Origin: JACRCT01 sp049841135
GTDB taxonomy: Bacteria > Myxococcota > Myxococcia > Myxococcales > UBA5297
Direction of reading: 5' to 3'
NCBI GenBank assembly: GCA_049841135.1
Contig: JASGHK010000008.1
Coordinates: 558,001 to 622,000, forward strand
Length of the DNA: 64,000 nucleotides
Positions 49,255-58,763 of this stretch are shown one piece after another. The notes under the pieces are model-generated. The model had not been told where the DNA came from and searched no databases. It saw only the letters and a list, made by a program, of their open reading frames with translations. Position numbers and translations under genes: made by a program. Numbering within the stretch: the first letter of the stretch is position 1; each line of letters begins with the position of its first letter.

Positions 49255-49615
49255 GCACGTCCCCGAGGCAGGCGAAGGCCGCGAGGCCCGAGGGCCGGCA
49301 ACTTGGTCCACGTGGACCAAGTGCGTGCCGTGGACCACGTAGGCCCCGAGGCAGGCGAAGGCCGCGAGGCCCGAGGGGCAACTTGGTCCTTGGTCCACGT
49401 GGACCAAGTACATGCCGTGGACCAAGTAGGACCCGAGGCAGGCGAAGGGCGAAGGCCGCGAGGCCCGAGGGGCGGCAACTTGGTCCACGTGGACCAAGTA
49501 CGTGACGTGGACCAAGTAGGCTCCGAGGCAGGCGAAGGCCGCGACGCCCGAGGGCGGGCAACTTGGTCCACGTGGACCAAGTAGGTGCCGTGGACCAAGT
49601 AGTCCCGGAGCGCCG
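49255..49615. repeat. tandem array of about four 83-90-bp palindromic units
   Basis: Each unit carries the perfect 20-bp palindrome CTTGGTCCACGTGGACCAAG (49302-49321, 49389-49408, 49479-49498, 49562-49581). A half-site TGCCGTGGACCAAGTAG follows, then GAGGCAGGCGAAGGCCGCGA and GCCCGAGG. Single dispersed units recur at 54010-54110 and 62670-62750. No gene was found in 48877-49832 apart from the mpl fragment and this array. Confidence 0.93.
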
Positions 49616-49832
49616 GGGAGATGTCGGTGGAGATCGACAGCGAGCACCGAGCCGAGAGCGTCCTCTGTGTGGACTCCGCCGGCGTACTGATCCTGGCGCT
49701 CGAGAACTGCCGCACCGGGCACTTCTTCGTCGCGGCCGCGCCTTCGATGCGCAATCCCTGGCGGCATCCGGGCTGGGGCGGTGTAAAGACAGGCATCCGG
49801 CCCCTGCGGCCGCCCGACCCCGAGGAGCAAGC

Positions 49833-50231
49833 GTGGACTGCATGGACTTTCCCCACTGTAGGGACCTGTGCTGCCAGTACGGCGTGGACCTCTCGCCCGC
49901 CGAGCGCGAGCGCATCCTGGCCCGCGCCGCCGAGATCGCCCCGCGCCTGGCCGGTCGCACCGACTGGTTCGAGGACGAGGTGACGCTGGGCGACCCGGAC
50001 GAGGAGTTCCCCGACGGGCGCATCTTCCGCACCCGGTCCGACGGCGGCGGCTGCGCTTTCCTCAACCCGCACGGCCGCGGCTGCGTCCTGCACGACCTGG
50101 GGCTCAAGCCGCGGGTCTGCCAGCGCGCCTTCTTCCTGGTGGACGGCAAGACGCTCGACGAGGACGTCGAGTGGCTGCCCTGCAAGCCACTCTGGCTCGA
50201 GGAGTTGCGCAAGCGCTCGCCCACCGGATGA
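49833..50231 (+). CDS. YkgJ-like cysteine-cluster protein
   Basis: A 132-residue protein starting with GTG 49833 after GAGGAG. The Cys cluster is VDCMDFPHCRDLCCQYGVDL, then DGGGCAFLNPHGRGCVLHDL, KPRVCQRAF and WLPCKP, consistent with a small metal- or Fe-S-binding zinc/iron-chelating domain (UPF0153/YkgJ type). The function of such proteins is poorly known. It lies just downstream of the palindromic array. Confidence 0.75.
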   Translation: MDCMDFPHCRDLCCQYGVDLSPAERERILARAAEIAPRLAGRTDWFEDEVTLGDPDEEFPDGRIFRTRSDGGGCAFLNPHGRGCVLHDLGLKPRVCQRAFFLVDGKTLDEDVEWLPCKPLWLEELRKRSPTG

Positions 50232-50292
50232 GCACAAGGCCCCACTCTGACCGTTCCTTCCCTCGCCCCTTCGCTCCACCTTCGCGGTTCCC

Positions 50293-50647
50293 GTGCGCTT
50301 TTGCCTCGCAGCAGTCGGCGCCCACCTCCAACAGATCACGCTGGAGATGCTCGACCCGCGCCTCGCGGGGTGGCTCGACCACCTTCTGCTCGAGTCGCCG
50401 CCCCTGCCCTGGAACCCGAAGATTCGAGTTCGTCTCGGAGGAGGGCAAGCTGACCGCCAGCCGTGGAGCCGATGGGCGCTTCTCCAGCGTCGAGTTGCAC
50501 CGCAACCCGGAGATGACCTCGGACGGTTGGGTCTCGACGTTCACGCGCCTCTCCAAGGGCATCCGCGAAATCCGCCTCAGCGGGGCGTCTTCCCAGGCCG
50601 ACCGCAAGGCCTTTGCGGCCACGTTCGGCAAGCGGTTGGTCCAGTAG
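50293..50647 (+). pseudogene. hypothetical protein, disrupted by one frameshift
   Basis: The frame begins VRFCLAAVGAHLQQITLEML, DPRLAGWLDHLLLESPPLPW NPK and breaks near 50420. The continuation reads RFEFVSEEGKLTASRGADGR, FSSVELHRNPEMTSDGWVST and ends FAATFGKRLVQ at 50647. Both parts have good coding bias. I recognise no family; the start codon is uncertain. Confidence 0.45.
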
Positions 50648-50789
50648 TAGCTGCCAGCCTCAGCGCCGGATCGGTCGCGCCGGGTGAATCCGGGGCACGG
50701 ACGGACATTGGCCGACACGGACGAACACGGACACCTCGTGCGGCCGCAAAGAGCCCGGCGAGCGGGCAGCCTGCCCTGAACTTGCCGAG

Positions 50790-50945
50790 GTGCGCTGGGC
50801 GGAACTGATTCGCAAGATCTGGGACGTCGAGGTGCTGGACTGTCCGTGCGGCGGCAAGAGGACGCTCGTCCACGGGGTCTGCAAGCCCGACGAGGTACAC
50901 AAGACGCTCGAGCGCCTCGGGCTGTGGGCTGTGGCGGGCTGCGCT
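50790..50945 (+). pseudogene. IS91-like transposase, C-terminal relic
   Basis: Reads RWAELIRKIWDVEVLDCPCG, GKRTLVHGVCKPDEVHKTLE, RLGL, which matches the C-terminal end of IS91-type transposases (WAELLRRxFxVDVLxCPxCGG). About 50 bases of the same end recur at 58687-58735. The rest of the transposase is missing here. Confidence 0.62.
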
Positions 50946-51119
50946 GCCGTGGGCCTAGCTAGGCGCGACCGCCGAGGCAGCTGGATTCGAGGTGGGCGTA
51001 GTTCCCAGGTTACCGAGCGCCCGCCCCTCGGGAAGCGCGGGAGTTAGTCGTGGAAGGAGGCCTCTCTCGTTCGGATAATCGCTTTTGCGAGAAGAGAAAC
51101 CCGAACAAGAGAGGCTCCG

Positions 51120-52585
51120 GTGCGGAGTATTCAGGAGGCGCGGGTCGAGGTCCAGCAGGCCGCTGACATCGTGACCCAGTTGGCGGAGGGCCGATCAGAG
51201 CGGCTGGCGGACTTCGAGTCGCAGTTGTGGAGCGCGTTGCTGGCGCTCGGTCGTGCCGCGGTTGGCCTCTACCTGGTGGTCCGCGCCGCTCGGCCGCGCG
51301 CTTCGGAATACGAGCACGATGGGCGCCACTGGTTGTTGGGGCCCTGCCGAGATTCTGAGCTGGGGACCCGGTTCGGCAAGGTTCGGTTCGAGCGCCCGAC
51401 GGGGGTCGATGCGTCTAACCGGCGTGCCGCACGTGACTTGCCGGTCGACCGCGAGTTGGGGCTGTGCGGCGGCTTCAGCCTAGGGACGGTGACGGCGATG
51501 ACTCGCCTCTGCGCGCAGCTGGCGTTCGCCAACGCACGCCAGAACTTTCGCGAGACGTACGAGTGGGCTCCCAGCCCCCGAGCGGTCCTTCGAATGGTGG
51601 ACGCGATCGGATCGAGGCTCGCAACTTCCTCGAGCAGGCGCCCGCGCCGGATGGCGAGGGCGAGATCCTCGTCATCCAGGTCGACGCCAAAGGCGCGCCG
51701 ATGCTCTCGCCCGAGACGTGCCGGCGACGGTCGCGGCCCCACGAGCGTGAGGAGGTCTCGGGCCGGACGGCTCGAAGGGCCAGCAAGCGAAGATGGCCCA
51801 AGCCGAAGCGGCGCTCGGTGGGCAAGAAGGCCAAGAACGCAAAGATGGCTGTGCTCGGTGTCATCTACACCTTGCGCCGAACGAAGAACGGCTACGAGGG
51901 GCCGATCAACAAGCGAGTGATCGGCACCTTCGATAGCCATGAGGCGCTGTTCGCCTGGCTCAGGCACGAGGCCGACAAACGGGGCTATGGCCAGAAGCGG
52001 ACGCTGTTCTTGGCGGACGGCTCGGAGCACATCTGGCGCGGCCAGCTCAAGCACCTCGCGCAAGCGGAGGTGTGCATCGACTGGCACCACATCGTCGAGA
52101 GACTCTGGGACGTGGGCACCTGCTTCCACCCCGAGTACAGCGCCGAGTTGGAGGCATGGGTGGCGCGACAGACCACGAGGCTGCGACGCGGGGCGATCGG
52201 GGCGATCCTCGGCGAACTCAAGCAGCGGCTCGAAGGCACGCCCAAGACGGGGCCGGGCAACAAGTTCAAGCGCCGGCGACTGTGCCGAGCGATTGACCAC
52301 TTCGAGGAACACCGAGACCGAATGCGCTACGCCGAACTGCGCAAGGACGACCTGGACATAGCCACCGGAGCGGTGGAAGGGGCAGCGCGCAACGTCGTGG
52401 GCCTACGCCTCGATGGCCCGGGGATGCACTGGGGCCGCGAACGGGCAGAGCGGGTGCTGCACCTACGCTGCATCCTGGTCAACGGGATGTGGCAGGACTT
52501 CGTGCGCCATCTCGGACAGCTTCCAGAGATCGCTTTGGCAGCCCAACCAGCGCCCGCCACGCCACATCTGGCAAAAGCCGCATAA
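51120..52585 (+). pseudogene. ISKra4-like transposase, disrupted by one frameshift
   Basis: About 485 residues. GTG 51120 gives VRSIQEARVEVQQAADIVTQ, GKVRFERPTG and LGLCGGFSLGTVTAMTRLCA. The frame breaks near 51600 after VDAIGSR. It resumes with the DDE core ILVIQVDAKGAPMLSPETCR (first Asp), TLFLADGSEHIWRGQLKHLA (second Asp) and ATGAVEGAARNVVGLRLDGP with GMHWGRERAERVLHLR (Glu region). The order and motifs fit ISKra4 transposases. Element ends and target duplication could not be identified by eye. Confidence 0.75.
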
Positions 52586-52629
52586 TCCTAATTTAACTAA
52601 TGAATCTCAGGATCTACACCCATTCGAGG

Positions 52630-53469
52630 TCACCCGCCTGAGCTCGCGGATGGCCCCGCCATTTCGCAGGGCGCGAATGCCGCCGGGGTCGCTGGGGCGG
52701 GACGCCAACGCAGGAAAGAGAAGAGCCGCCGCACGACCTCCGCTTCGATCGCGCCGTCGGTGGAGGCGGAGCTCCACAGACCGTACTGCACCCGGGCACC
52801 CGGGCTGGCTTCCAGGCCCTGCTTGACCATGCGAGGCAGGGCGCGGGCGTAGACCACGGTCGAGCCGTCGCCGCGGGGCCACCACCAGACGAGCAGGACG
52901 GAGTCGAGCGCCTCGTTGACCGTCCACCTCGCGATCGTGGTCCAGCGGAAGGGGTGCCGATCACCGAAGGGACCATATCCATCGCGCGTCCGGACCTTTC
53001 GCTCCTGCGGCACGCCCCGCGGTGCGACCGAAGCCTTGAGGAATGAGGTGGTGGCCGCCGGGTCGTCGACCTTGACGAGCTCCGGCGCCTGCAGGCGCGG
53101 GTCGCGGCGTTCGATGCGGTCGTAGAGAGCGGGGGAGTCGCGGTGGAAGGCCTCCCACTCCCGCTCGACGATCGCCCGGGTCAGGCCCCAGACCTCCTCG
53201 CCCTCGGGCGAGGGACGGTAATGGAAGGGCAGGCGGTCCAGAGTCTCGGAGACCTGGCCCTGCTCCTCGGTGACGAAGCTGCGCAGCAGCGCGCCCACCG
53301 CCTCGGGTGAAGCAGGGACGGCGATGAAGCGCTCCCCGGGCCGAAGGTGGCTGTCGCTCGTGTACTTGAAGTCCACGCGCGTGAAGTGGCGTGTGCAGCC
53401 GATAAACGAAAGAAGCGCCAGCAGTCCCTGCGCCACCTGGCGCGCCCGTCCGCGAGTACGGTTCGTCAC
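52630..53469 (-). CDS. lipoprotein of unknown function
   Basis: 279 residues starting MTNRTRGRARQVAQGLLALL with lipobox SFIGC, so it is a membrane lipoprotein. The mature part reads FTRVDFKYTSDSHLRPGERF, IAVPASPEAVGALLRSFVTE and later WTTIARWTVNEALDSVLLVW, with a VVYARALPRMVKQGL segment. No domain recognised. Its 3' end lies 45 bases from the end of the ISKra4-like gene. Confidence 0.65.
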   Translation of the reverse strand: MTNRTRGRARQVAQGLLALLSFIGCTRHFTRVDFKYTSDSHLRPGERFIAVPASPEAVGALLRSFVTEEQGQVSETLDRLPFHYRPSPEGEEVWGLTRAIVEREWEAFHRDSPALYDRIERRDPRLQAPELVKVDDPAATTSFLKASVAPRGVPQERKVRTRDGYGPFGDRHPFRWTTIARWTVNEALDSVLLVWWWPRGDGSTVVYARALPRMVKQGLEASPGARVQYGLWSSASTDGAIEAEVVRRLFSFLRWRPAPATPAAFAPCEMAGPSASSGG

Positions 53470-53484
53470 GACGAAACCCTCCTG

Positions 53485-53889
53485 CTAGGCCGCAGTCGCT
53501 GGGTGCATCGCGCGGCGCACCCGGCTCGCTCGAAGGCAGCACGGCGCCAAGGACTTCCAGCAGTTGGTGGGGGCGTGCCGCGAGGTGCCGGCGCCCGGCG
53601 GCTGGCTCCTGGTGACATGGACCTCGACCGAGCTTCCCCGAAGGCGCTGACCGTCGCGGTGGCTGGGCGAGCCTCGCGAGGCCGTGCGCAGCGGCGACGA
53701 CTTCACGCGACGGGGCACCGCGCGGGCCGAGCTGGAGGAACCGATGCGTGGAAGAGATAGCTGCCGATATTCAGGGTGCCGCGGACCTCGCCGCCGGCGC
53801 TCTCGCAGCACGTACTCGGCATGCCTGCGAAGCTGCTCCTGGCTGACTGCGGCCACCTTCGTTGCGGGCGCCGTGCTCTTCTTCGGCAT
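53485..53889 (-). CDS. small basic hypothetical ORF, doubtful
   Basis: ATG 53889 gives MPKKSTAPATKVAAVSQEQL and RRHAEYVLRERRRRGPRHPE, which look like a genuine short protein start. Beyond about residue 50 the sequence becomes Ser/Arg-rich and loses coding character, so the true 3' end may be shorter or frame-broken. No family recognised. Confidence 0.3.
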   Translation of the reverse strand: MPKKSTAPATKVAAVSQEQLRRHAEYVLRERRRRGPRHPEYRQLSLPRIGSSSSARAVPRRVKSSPLRTASRGSPSHRDGQRLRGSSVEVHVTRSQPPGAGTSRHAPTNCWKSLAPCCLRASRVRRAMHPATAA

Positions 53890-54009
53890 GTCGGTTCCCC
53901 CGGTGGCGATGGAACCCGCCTGCGCCTTCAAGCTGGCGCGTTCCGGTGAGTGCTCCCCTCTCTTGCTTTTCCTACGGGCTCGGCGGCAAGGACTCGCTCC
54001 GCTCCGCGA

Positions 54010-54110
54010 GGGTCCCCGAGGCAGGCGAAGGCCGCGATGCCCGAGGGCCGGCAACTTGGTCCACGTGGACCAAGTAGGTGCCGTGGACCAAGTAGTCCCG
54101 GGGCGCCGAG
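54010..54110. repeat. dispersed palindromic unit (single copy)
   Basis: Same unit as the 49255 array: GTCCCCGAGGCAGGCGAAGG, then the 20-bp palindrome CTTGGTCCACGTGGACCAAG at 54055-54074, the half-site GTGCCGTGGACCAAGTAG and a GGGGCGCC end. It lies between the acetyltransferase gene end and a weak ORF. Confidence 0.9.
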
Positions 54111-54157
54111 CGCCATCCCTGCGCCACCAGGGCATCGGCGGCGGACGGGCCGCCGCC

Positions 54158-54637
54158 TCAGCCGGCAAGCCCGCCATCCTTCTCCGGAGTGAGTGCCGCC
54201 CGCCGCACCATGTTGGTCCCGACGGCACGAAAGCCGAGCCCTTCATAGAGCCGGCGCGCCCGCGCATTGCCCGGCGTGACCCCGAGCGCGATGGCGACGG
54301 GGGGCGCGGGCCAGACCTCTCCGCGCTCGATCGCCGCGAACAGCGCGCGCCCATGGCCCTGGCTTCGGTGGTCGCGCATCACGAAGAGCTCGTCGACCTC
54401 GCAGATCTCGCCGCCCAGCTCGTTCGACCAGAAGGCGACCAGCAAGGCATAGCCGATGGGCCGGTCCTCGAGCTCGCAGACCACCGCCCGTCCCCGAACG
54501 GGCTCCCGTCGCAGCACCGCGAGCGTCTTGCGGATCTGCGCATCGGTCACCGCCACCGGTCCGGGGTCCTCGCGGTAGAGCTCCAGGCACATCCCGACGA
54601 TGGCGTCGTCCTCGCCCTGTCTCGCGATCCGCCACAT
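54158..54637 (-). CDS. GNAT-family N-acetyltransferase
   Basis: 159 residues with the GNAT layout: start MWRIARQGEDDAIVGMCLEL, VVCELEDRPIGYALLVAFWS, the beta4 segment ICEVDELFVMRDHRSQGHGR with the acetyl-CoA loop (Q/RxxGxG/A), then VTPGNARARRLYEGLGFRAV with the typical C-terminal A--LYE-LGF. The acceptor is unknown. It ends close to a dispersed palindromic repeat. Confidence 0.88.
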   Translation of the reverse strand: MWRIARQGEDDAIVGMCLELYREDPGPVAVTDAQIRKTLAVLRREPVRGRAVVCELEDRPIGYALLVAFWSNELGGEICEVDELFVMRDHRSQGHGRALFAAIERGEVWPAPPVAIALGVTPGNARARRLYEGLGFRAVGTNMVRRAALTPEKDGGLAG

Positions 54638-54854
54638 GACCGAGTCCCCTTTCCCGCCTCGCGGCAGCGGGTCACCGCCGGCGCCCGACCACGACCGTCG
54701 GGCGAAGGTGCGGGCCGCATCAAGTCACGAGGGCCCGCGACCAGGGAAGCCTAACGAGCGGGACGAACCGGCCTGTTTGGGCGTCAGACCGGTGCGACTC
54801 GGACTTCCGATTGTGTAGCCTCGCCGTCCACCCGGCAGCCACGCGGAGGACCCA

Positions 54855-55275
54855 ATGGACGAGAAGCCCGAGGCCGCGCTCCACTTGGTGACCCTCGTTG
54901 TCGACGAGTACGACCCCGCCGTGAGGTTCTTCGTCGACGTCCTGGGTTTCGACCTCGTGGAGGATTCTCCGTCCACGACCAACGACGGCCGCGTCAAGCG
55001 CTGGGTGGTGGTGCGGCCTCCGGGGGCGACCACCGGGCTCCTGCTGGCGCGCGCGGACGGCCCGGCACAGTCGGCCGTGGTAGGCAACCAGACGGCGGGA
55101 CGGGTCGGGTTCTTCCTTCGCGTCGGCGACTTCGAGGGGACCCTGCGCCGGCTGGAGGCAGCGGGCGTCGAGATCACCTCGCCGCCGCGGAACGAGCCGT
55201 ATGGCCGGGTGGCTGTGTTCCGCGACCTGGCGGGCAACAAGTGGGATTCTGCTCGGGCCGCGCCCCGCGGGCTGA
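54855..55275 (+). pseudogene. VOC (glyoxalase-like) protein, last codons shifted
   Basis: From ATG 54855 one VOC domain: LHLVTLVVDEYDPAVRFFVD, VLGFDLVEDSPSTTN, GLLLARADGPAQSAVVGNQT, GRVGFFLRVGDFEGTLRRLE and GRVAVFRDLAGNKWD. The family then expects DLLGP. Here GGGATTCTGCTC has one T too many at 55247-55248; without it the frame reads WDLLGPRPAG and stops at 55275. As sequenced the frame runs on to 55466 with unrelated residues. Likely a metal-binding dioxygenase-fold or resistance-type protein; substrate unknown. Confidence 0.82.
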
Positions 55276-55498
55276 CCCGAGGGGCCGGGGCGGACTGGAG
55301 CCCCGAACCCGACTCGACTCCGCCTCGTTCTTGGAGGCGCTCCAGCCCAATCGCTGAGCGAGTGGTGAGGGGCTCCCTCAGGAACTTGTGCTCGCGCCTC
55401 TGGTCGGAGGCGCGGGAAGGTTGCGTCTGTGTCGCAAATGCAGCCCGCCTTCGAAATCGAGCGTGACCATGGTCGCGACCCGCGAAGACATCGAGGCA

Positions 55499-58400
55499 TC
55501 AGCGATAGCGCTGGATGCCGCGGGCGCCGGCGAGGAAGAGGTCGCGCGCGCTGGCACCCCACAGCCTGCCGGCGTTGTTCGGGTCGCCCAGCTCCCTCCA
55601 GCTCGTGCCGTTCCAGTGGAGCAAGCCGAACGCGCTCTCGTAGGCGAAGACGTCGTTCTTCCCGGCCACCCATAGCCCGGAGACCGTGAGCGGGGAGACC
55701 ATCGCGAGCTCCGGCTTCTTCTTCCAGGAGGTCCCGTCGTAGGCCCAGGGCACGCCGTCGTAGTCAAAGACCCACAGGTTGGTCGCCGAGGTGCCGTGGA
55801 CGAGGGCCGTCGACCCGGTCATCCCGCTGATCACCGTGCGCGTCCAGGCGCTGCCGTCGTAGTGGAGCAGCGCGCCGGTCGGCCCGGCCGCCCACACCTC
55901 GGTCGCGCTCAGGCCCCAAGGCTCTTGATGGACGCGCCGATGGCCGGGACGGCGACGCTCCACGCGCTTCCGTCGTAGTGCAGGAGGGCGTCGTAGGTGC
56001 CGGCCCACACGTCACTCGCCGAGCTCGCCCCACAGGGAGTTGATGGCGTAGGACGAGGGCTTGCCAAGCGAGGCCCAGGCGCTGCCGGACCAGCGGAACA
56101 TCTCGCCGGTGCTGGCGCCCGCCAGCGCCTGGCCGTTGCCGGTCGCCCATACCGCGCTCAGCGAGCCGCTCGCCAGGGAGGCGGCAGGGGTCGTCGTCCA
56201 GCTCGTGCCGTCGTACTTCGCCAGGGTCTTCCCGCAGGCGGCCCACACCTCGCTCGCGCCCCGGCCGGTCACGTCCGAGCAAGAGATGGCCGGGGTGGAG
56301 CTGCAGGGTGGCGGCGGTGCCGTTCCAGTGCGAGAGCTGGCCGCGGTAACCGGCGATCGACACGTCCGTCGCCGAGGGGCCGTGGACGGCGCGCGGCCAG
56401 CTCATCCCCGGGTCGAAGGTCGTCCAGGTCGAGCCGCTGCGGTGCGCGAGGTCGCTCGAGTAGCTGGCGTCCCAGACCCAGACGTCGCTCGCGGAGGTTC
56501 CCCAGATGGAGTCGGCGCCGATGGTCACCCCCGTGGTGTCCAGGTCCGTCCAGCTGCTCCCGTTGGCCCGCCGGATCTCGGTCGGGCCGGTGTCCCCCGG
56601 CGCGACGGCCCACAGGTCGGTGGCGCTCAGAGCCCACAGCCCGGTGGTGTAGGCGGAGGGGTAGGACCCCTGGGACCAGGTGAGGCCGTTGAAGTGCACG
56701 ATGTCGCGCCCGCCGCTCGCGGAGAAGTACTGCGGCGCGAGCGCCCAGGCGTGCCCGTCTGGCGCTCCGGCGAAGGCGAAGAGCTCCATGGGCCCGCTAT
56801 AGGGCGGGTAGAGCGGCACCGCCTCGCGGTTCCACTTCGCGCCGTCCCAGGAGAGCACGTCGTCCATTCCCCAGGCGAAGAGCGTCCCGCCCGCCTTGAC
56901 GACGCCCGCGAGCAGGTCCCGGTTCGGGGCCGTCACCTGCGCCCAGCCGGTGCCGTTCCAGCGCAGCACCTTGCCCACCGGCCCCACCGCCCAGGCGTCG
57001 GTGGCGGAGCCGGCCCAGACTCCGTAGAGGTCGTCGGTGACGCCGCTCTCCACCTTGGACCACGACGCGCCGTTCTAGCGCACGATGGCGCCGCGCTCGC
57101 CGACGGCCCAGGCGTCGCTGGCGTTCAAGCCGAAGACGCCGTTGAGCGTCTCGCCCGTCGGGGAGGGCAGCTGCCAGGAGAAGGTGCCGGCCGGCGCGCC
57201 GAACCCGCACACGTTGGCCACGCCGCCGCTGCCGCACGTCGCCGGCGCCGCGCAGCTGCCGCAGGCCGCGGTGCGGGTGACGTTGCAGAGATCCTTCGCG
57301 GTGACCGAACCGCAGTCCTTGCCCAGGCGCAGGCAGAACGCCGCGTCGGTCTCCAGCCCGCAGCCGCAGACGTTGGGCTTCCCGCCGCCGCCGCAGGTGA
57401 GCGACCCGGAGCACGACCCGCAGCTGACGCTGCGCGAGGCTCCGCAGAGGTCGGTGCCGCTCGCCGTCCCACAGGAGGCGCCGAGGCGCTGGCAGAAGGC
57501 GGCGTCGCTCTCGCTGCAGCCGCAGACGTTGGCCGCCCCGCCGCCGCCGCACGTCGCCGGGGCGCTGCAGGTGCCGCAATGGACCGTGCGACTCGCGCTG
57601 CAGTTGTCGTTCGCCGTGACCGCGTCGCAGCTCTTTCCCAGGCGCGCGCAGAAGGCGATGTCGGTCTCGGCGACGCAGCCCGTGCCGCAGACGTTGGGCG
57701 TCCCGCCGCCGCCGCACGTCGCCGGGGCGCTGCAGGTGCCGCAGTTGGCCGTGCGGGAGACGCTGCAGTTGTCGTTCGCCGTGACCGCGTCGCAGCTCTT
57801 CCCCAGGCGCGCGCAGAAGGCGGCGTCGGTCTCGGCGACGCAGCCCGTGCCGCAGACGTTGGGCGTCCCGCCGCCGCCGCACGTCGCCGGGGCGCTGCAG
57901 GTGCCGCAGTTGGCCGTGCGGGAGACGCTGCAGTTGTCGTTCGCCGTGACCGTGCTGCAGTTCTTCCCCAGGCGCGCGCAGAAGGCGGTGTCGGTCTCGG
58001 CGACGCAGCCCGTGCCGCAGACGTTGGGCGTCCCGCCGCCGCCGCACGTCGCCGGGGCGCTGCAGGTGCCGCAGTCGGCCGTGCGGGAGACGCTGCAGTT
58101 GTCGTTCGTCGTGACCGTGCTGCAGTTCTTCCCCAGGCGCGCACAGAAGGCGGCGTCGGTCTCGGCGACACAGCCCGTGCCGCAGACGTTGGGCGTCCCG
58201 CCGCCGCCGCAGGTCGCCGGCGCCTGGCAGGTGCCGCAGCTCGCCGTGCGCAGGTTGCCGCACGTGTCCTCGGCCGTGATGACGCCGCACTCTCTCTCGA
58301 GGCGCGCGCAGAGCTGCGCGTCGGTCTCCTTGCAGGGGCGCACGCCGCAGACGCCGGGGGTGCCGGCCCCGCCGCAGGTCTCGGGGCTCGTGCAGCCGCA

Positions 58401-58562
58401 GAAGAGGGCGCCCCCGCACCCGTCGTCGACGTCGCCGCAGGCCTTTCCCATCTCGTCGCAGCGGAGGGGAACGCAGCCGTCGGGCCCGCCGGTCGCCACA
58501 GGGTTGGGGCAAGCCGACGCTGCCAGCGCGGTGGCGATCAGCAGAGCGCGAGATCTCGACGA
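55499..58562 (-). pseudogene. repeat-rich surface lipoprotein with propeller-like C-terminus, multiply disrupted
   Basis: The N-terminus has a lipoprotein signal (ALLIATALAASACPNP) but no clear start codon. Then come a GCTSPETCGGAG segment and tandem 56-residue Cys repeats (CGGGGTPNVCGTGCVAETDA, FCARLGKNCSTVTANDNCSV). The second half has repeated WNGTxW/ATDxWAVG blades (GSATDAWAVGPVGKVLRWNG, DGSAWTRTVI), as in myxobacterial propeller-like proteins, ending GIQRYR at 55499. Breaks: an in-frame TAG at 57075 (AIVR then NGASW), and frame changes near 56275, 56015 and 55925, the last two at G-runs. Undisrupted it would be about 1020 residues. Confidence 0.82.
57409..58260. repeat. 168-bp tandem repeats inside the lipoprotein gene
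   Basis: Five near-identical units start at 57541, 57709, 57877, 58045 and 58213 with period 168 bases (56 codons). Each begins CCGCCGCCGCACGTCGCCGG on the plus strand. Units at 57709 and 57877 are almost identical; outer units are more diverged. This suggests recent unit duplication within the gene. Confidence 0.88.
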
Positions 58563-58686
58563 GGGGAGTCCTCGAGGCGACGACGGGCGAGAGGCCCGTC
58601 TGCAGGGGTGATGACCCGAGGGCGCAACAGTCGCACGGAAAGGTAGGCCAAGTCGCCCGGGCGAGCGCCGCGGAGGGGAGCGGCCG

Positions 58687-58735
58687 CCCGACGAGGTACA
58701 CAAGACGCTCGAGCGCCTCGGGCCGTGGCGGTCTC
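58687..58735 (+). repeat. short IS91-like C-terminal relic
   Basis: CCCGACGAGGTACACAAGAC and GCTCGAGCGCCTCGGGC match 50888-50930 almost base for base (DEVHKTLERLG). Only this fragment is present. Confidence 0.7.
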
Positions 58736-58763
58736 CGCTGCCGTGGGGCAAGAAGCCCGTGGG

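Noticed and set aside
49255..49615. CRISPR array
   Set aside because: Units are continuous near-copies, without distinct spacers, and no cas gene is nearby.
49621..49983. Plus-strand frame MSVEIDSEHRAESVLCVDSA
   Set aside because: Overlaps the YkgJ-like gene in another frame and shows no domain or ribosome site.
53520..53760. Plus-strand stretch reading KDFQQLVGACREVPAPGGWL LVTWTSTELP
   Set aside because: Looks coding for about 30 residues but has no start, stop or domain; not enough to call a gene.
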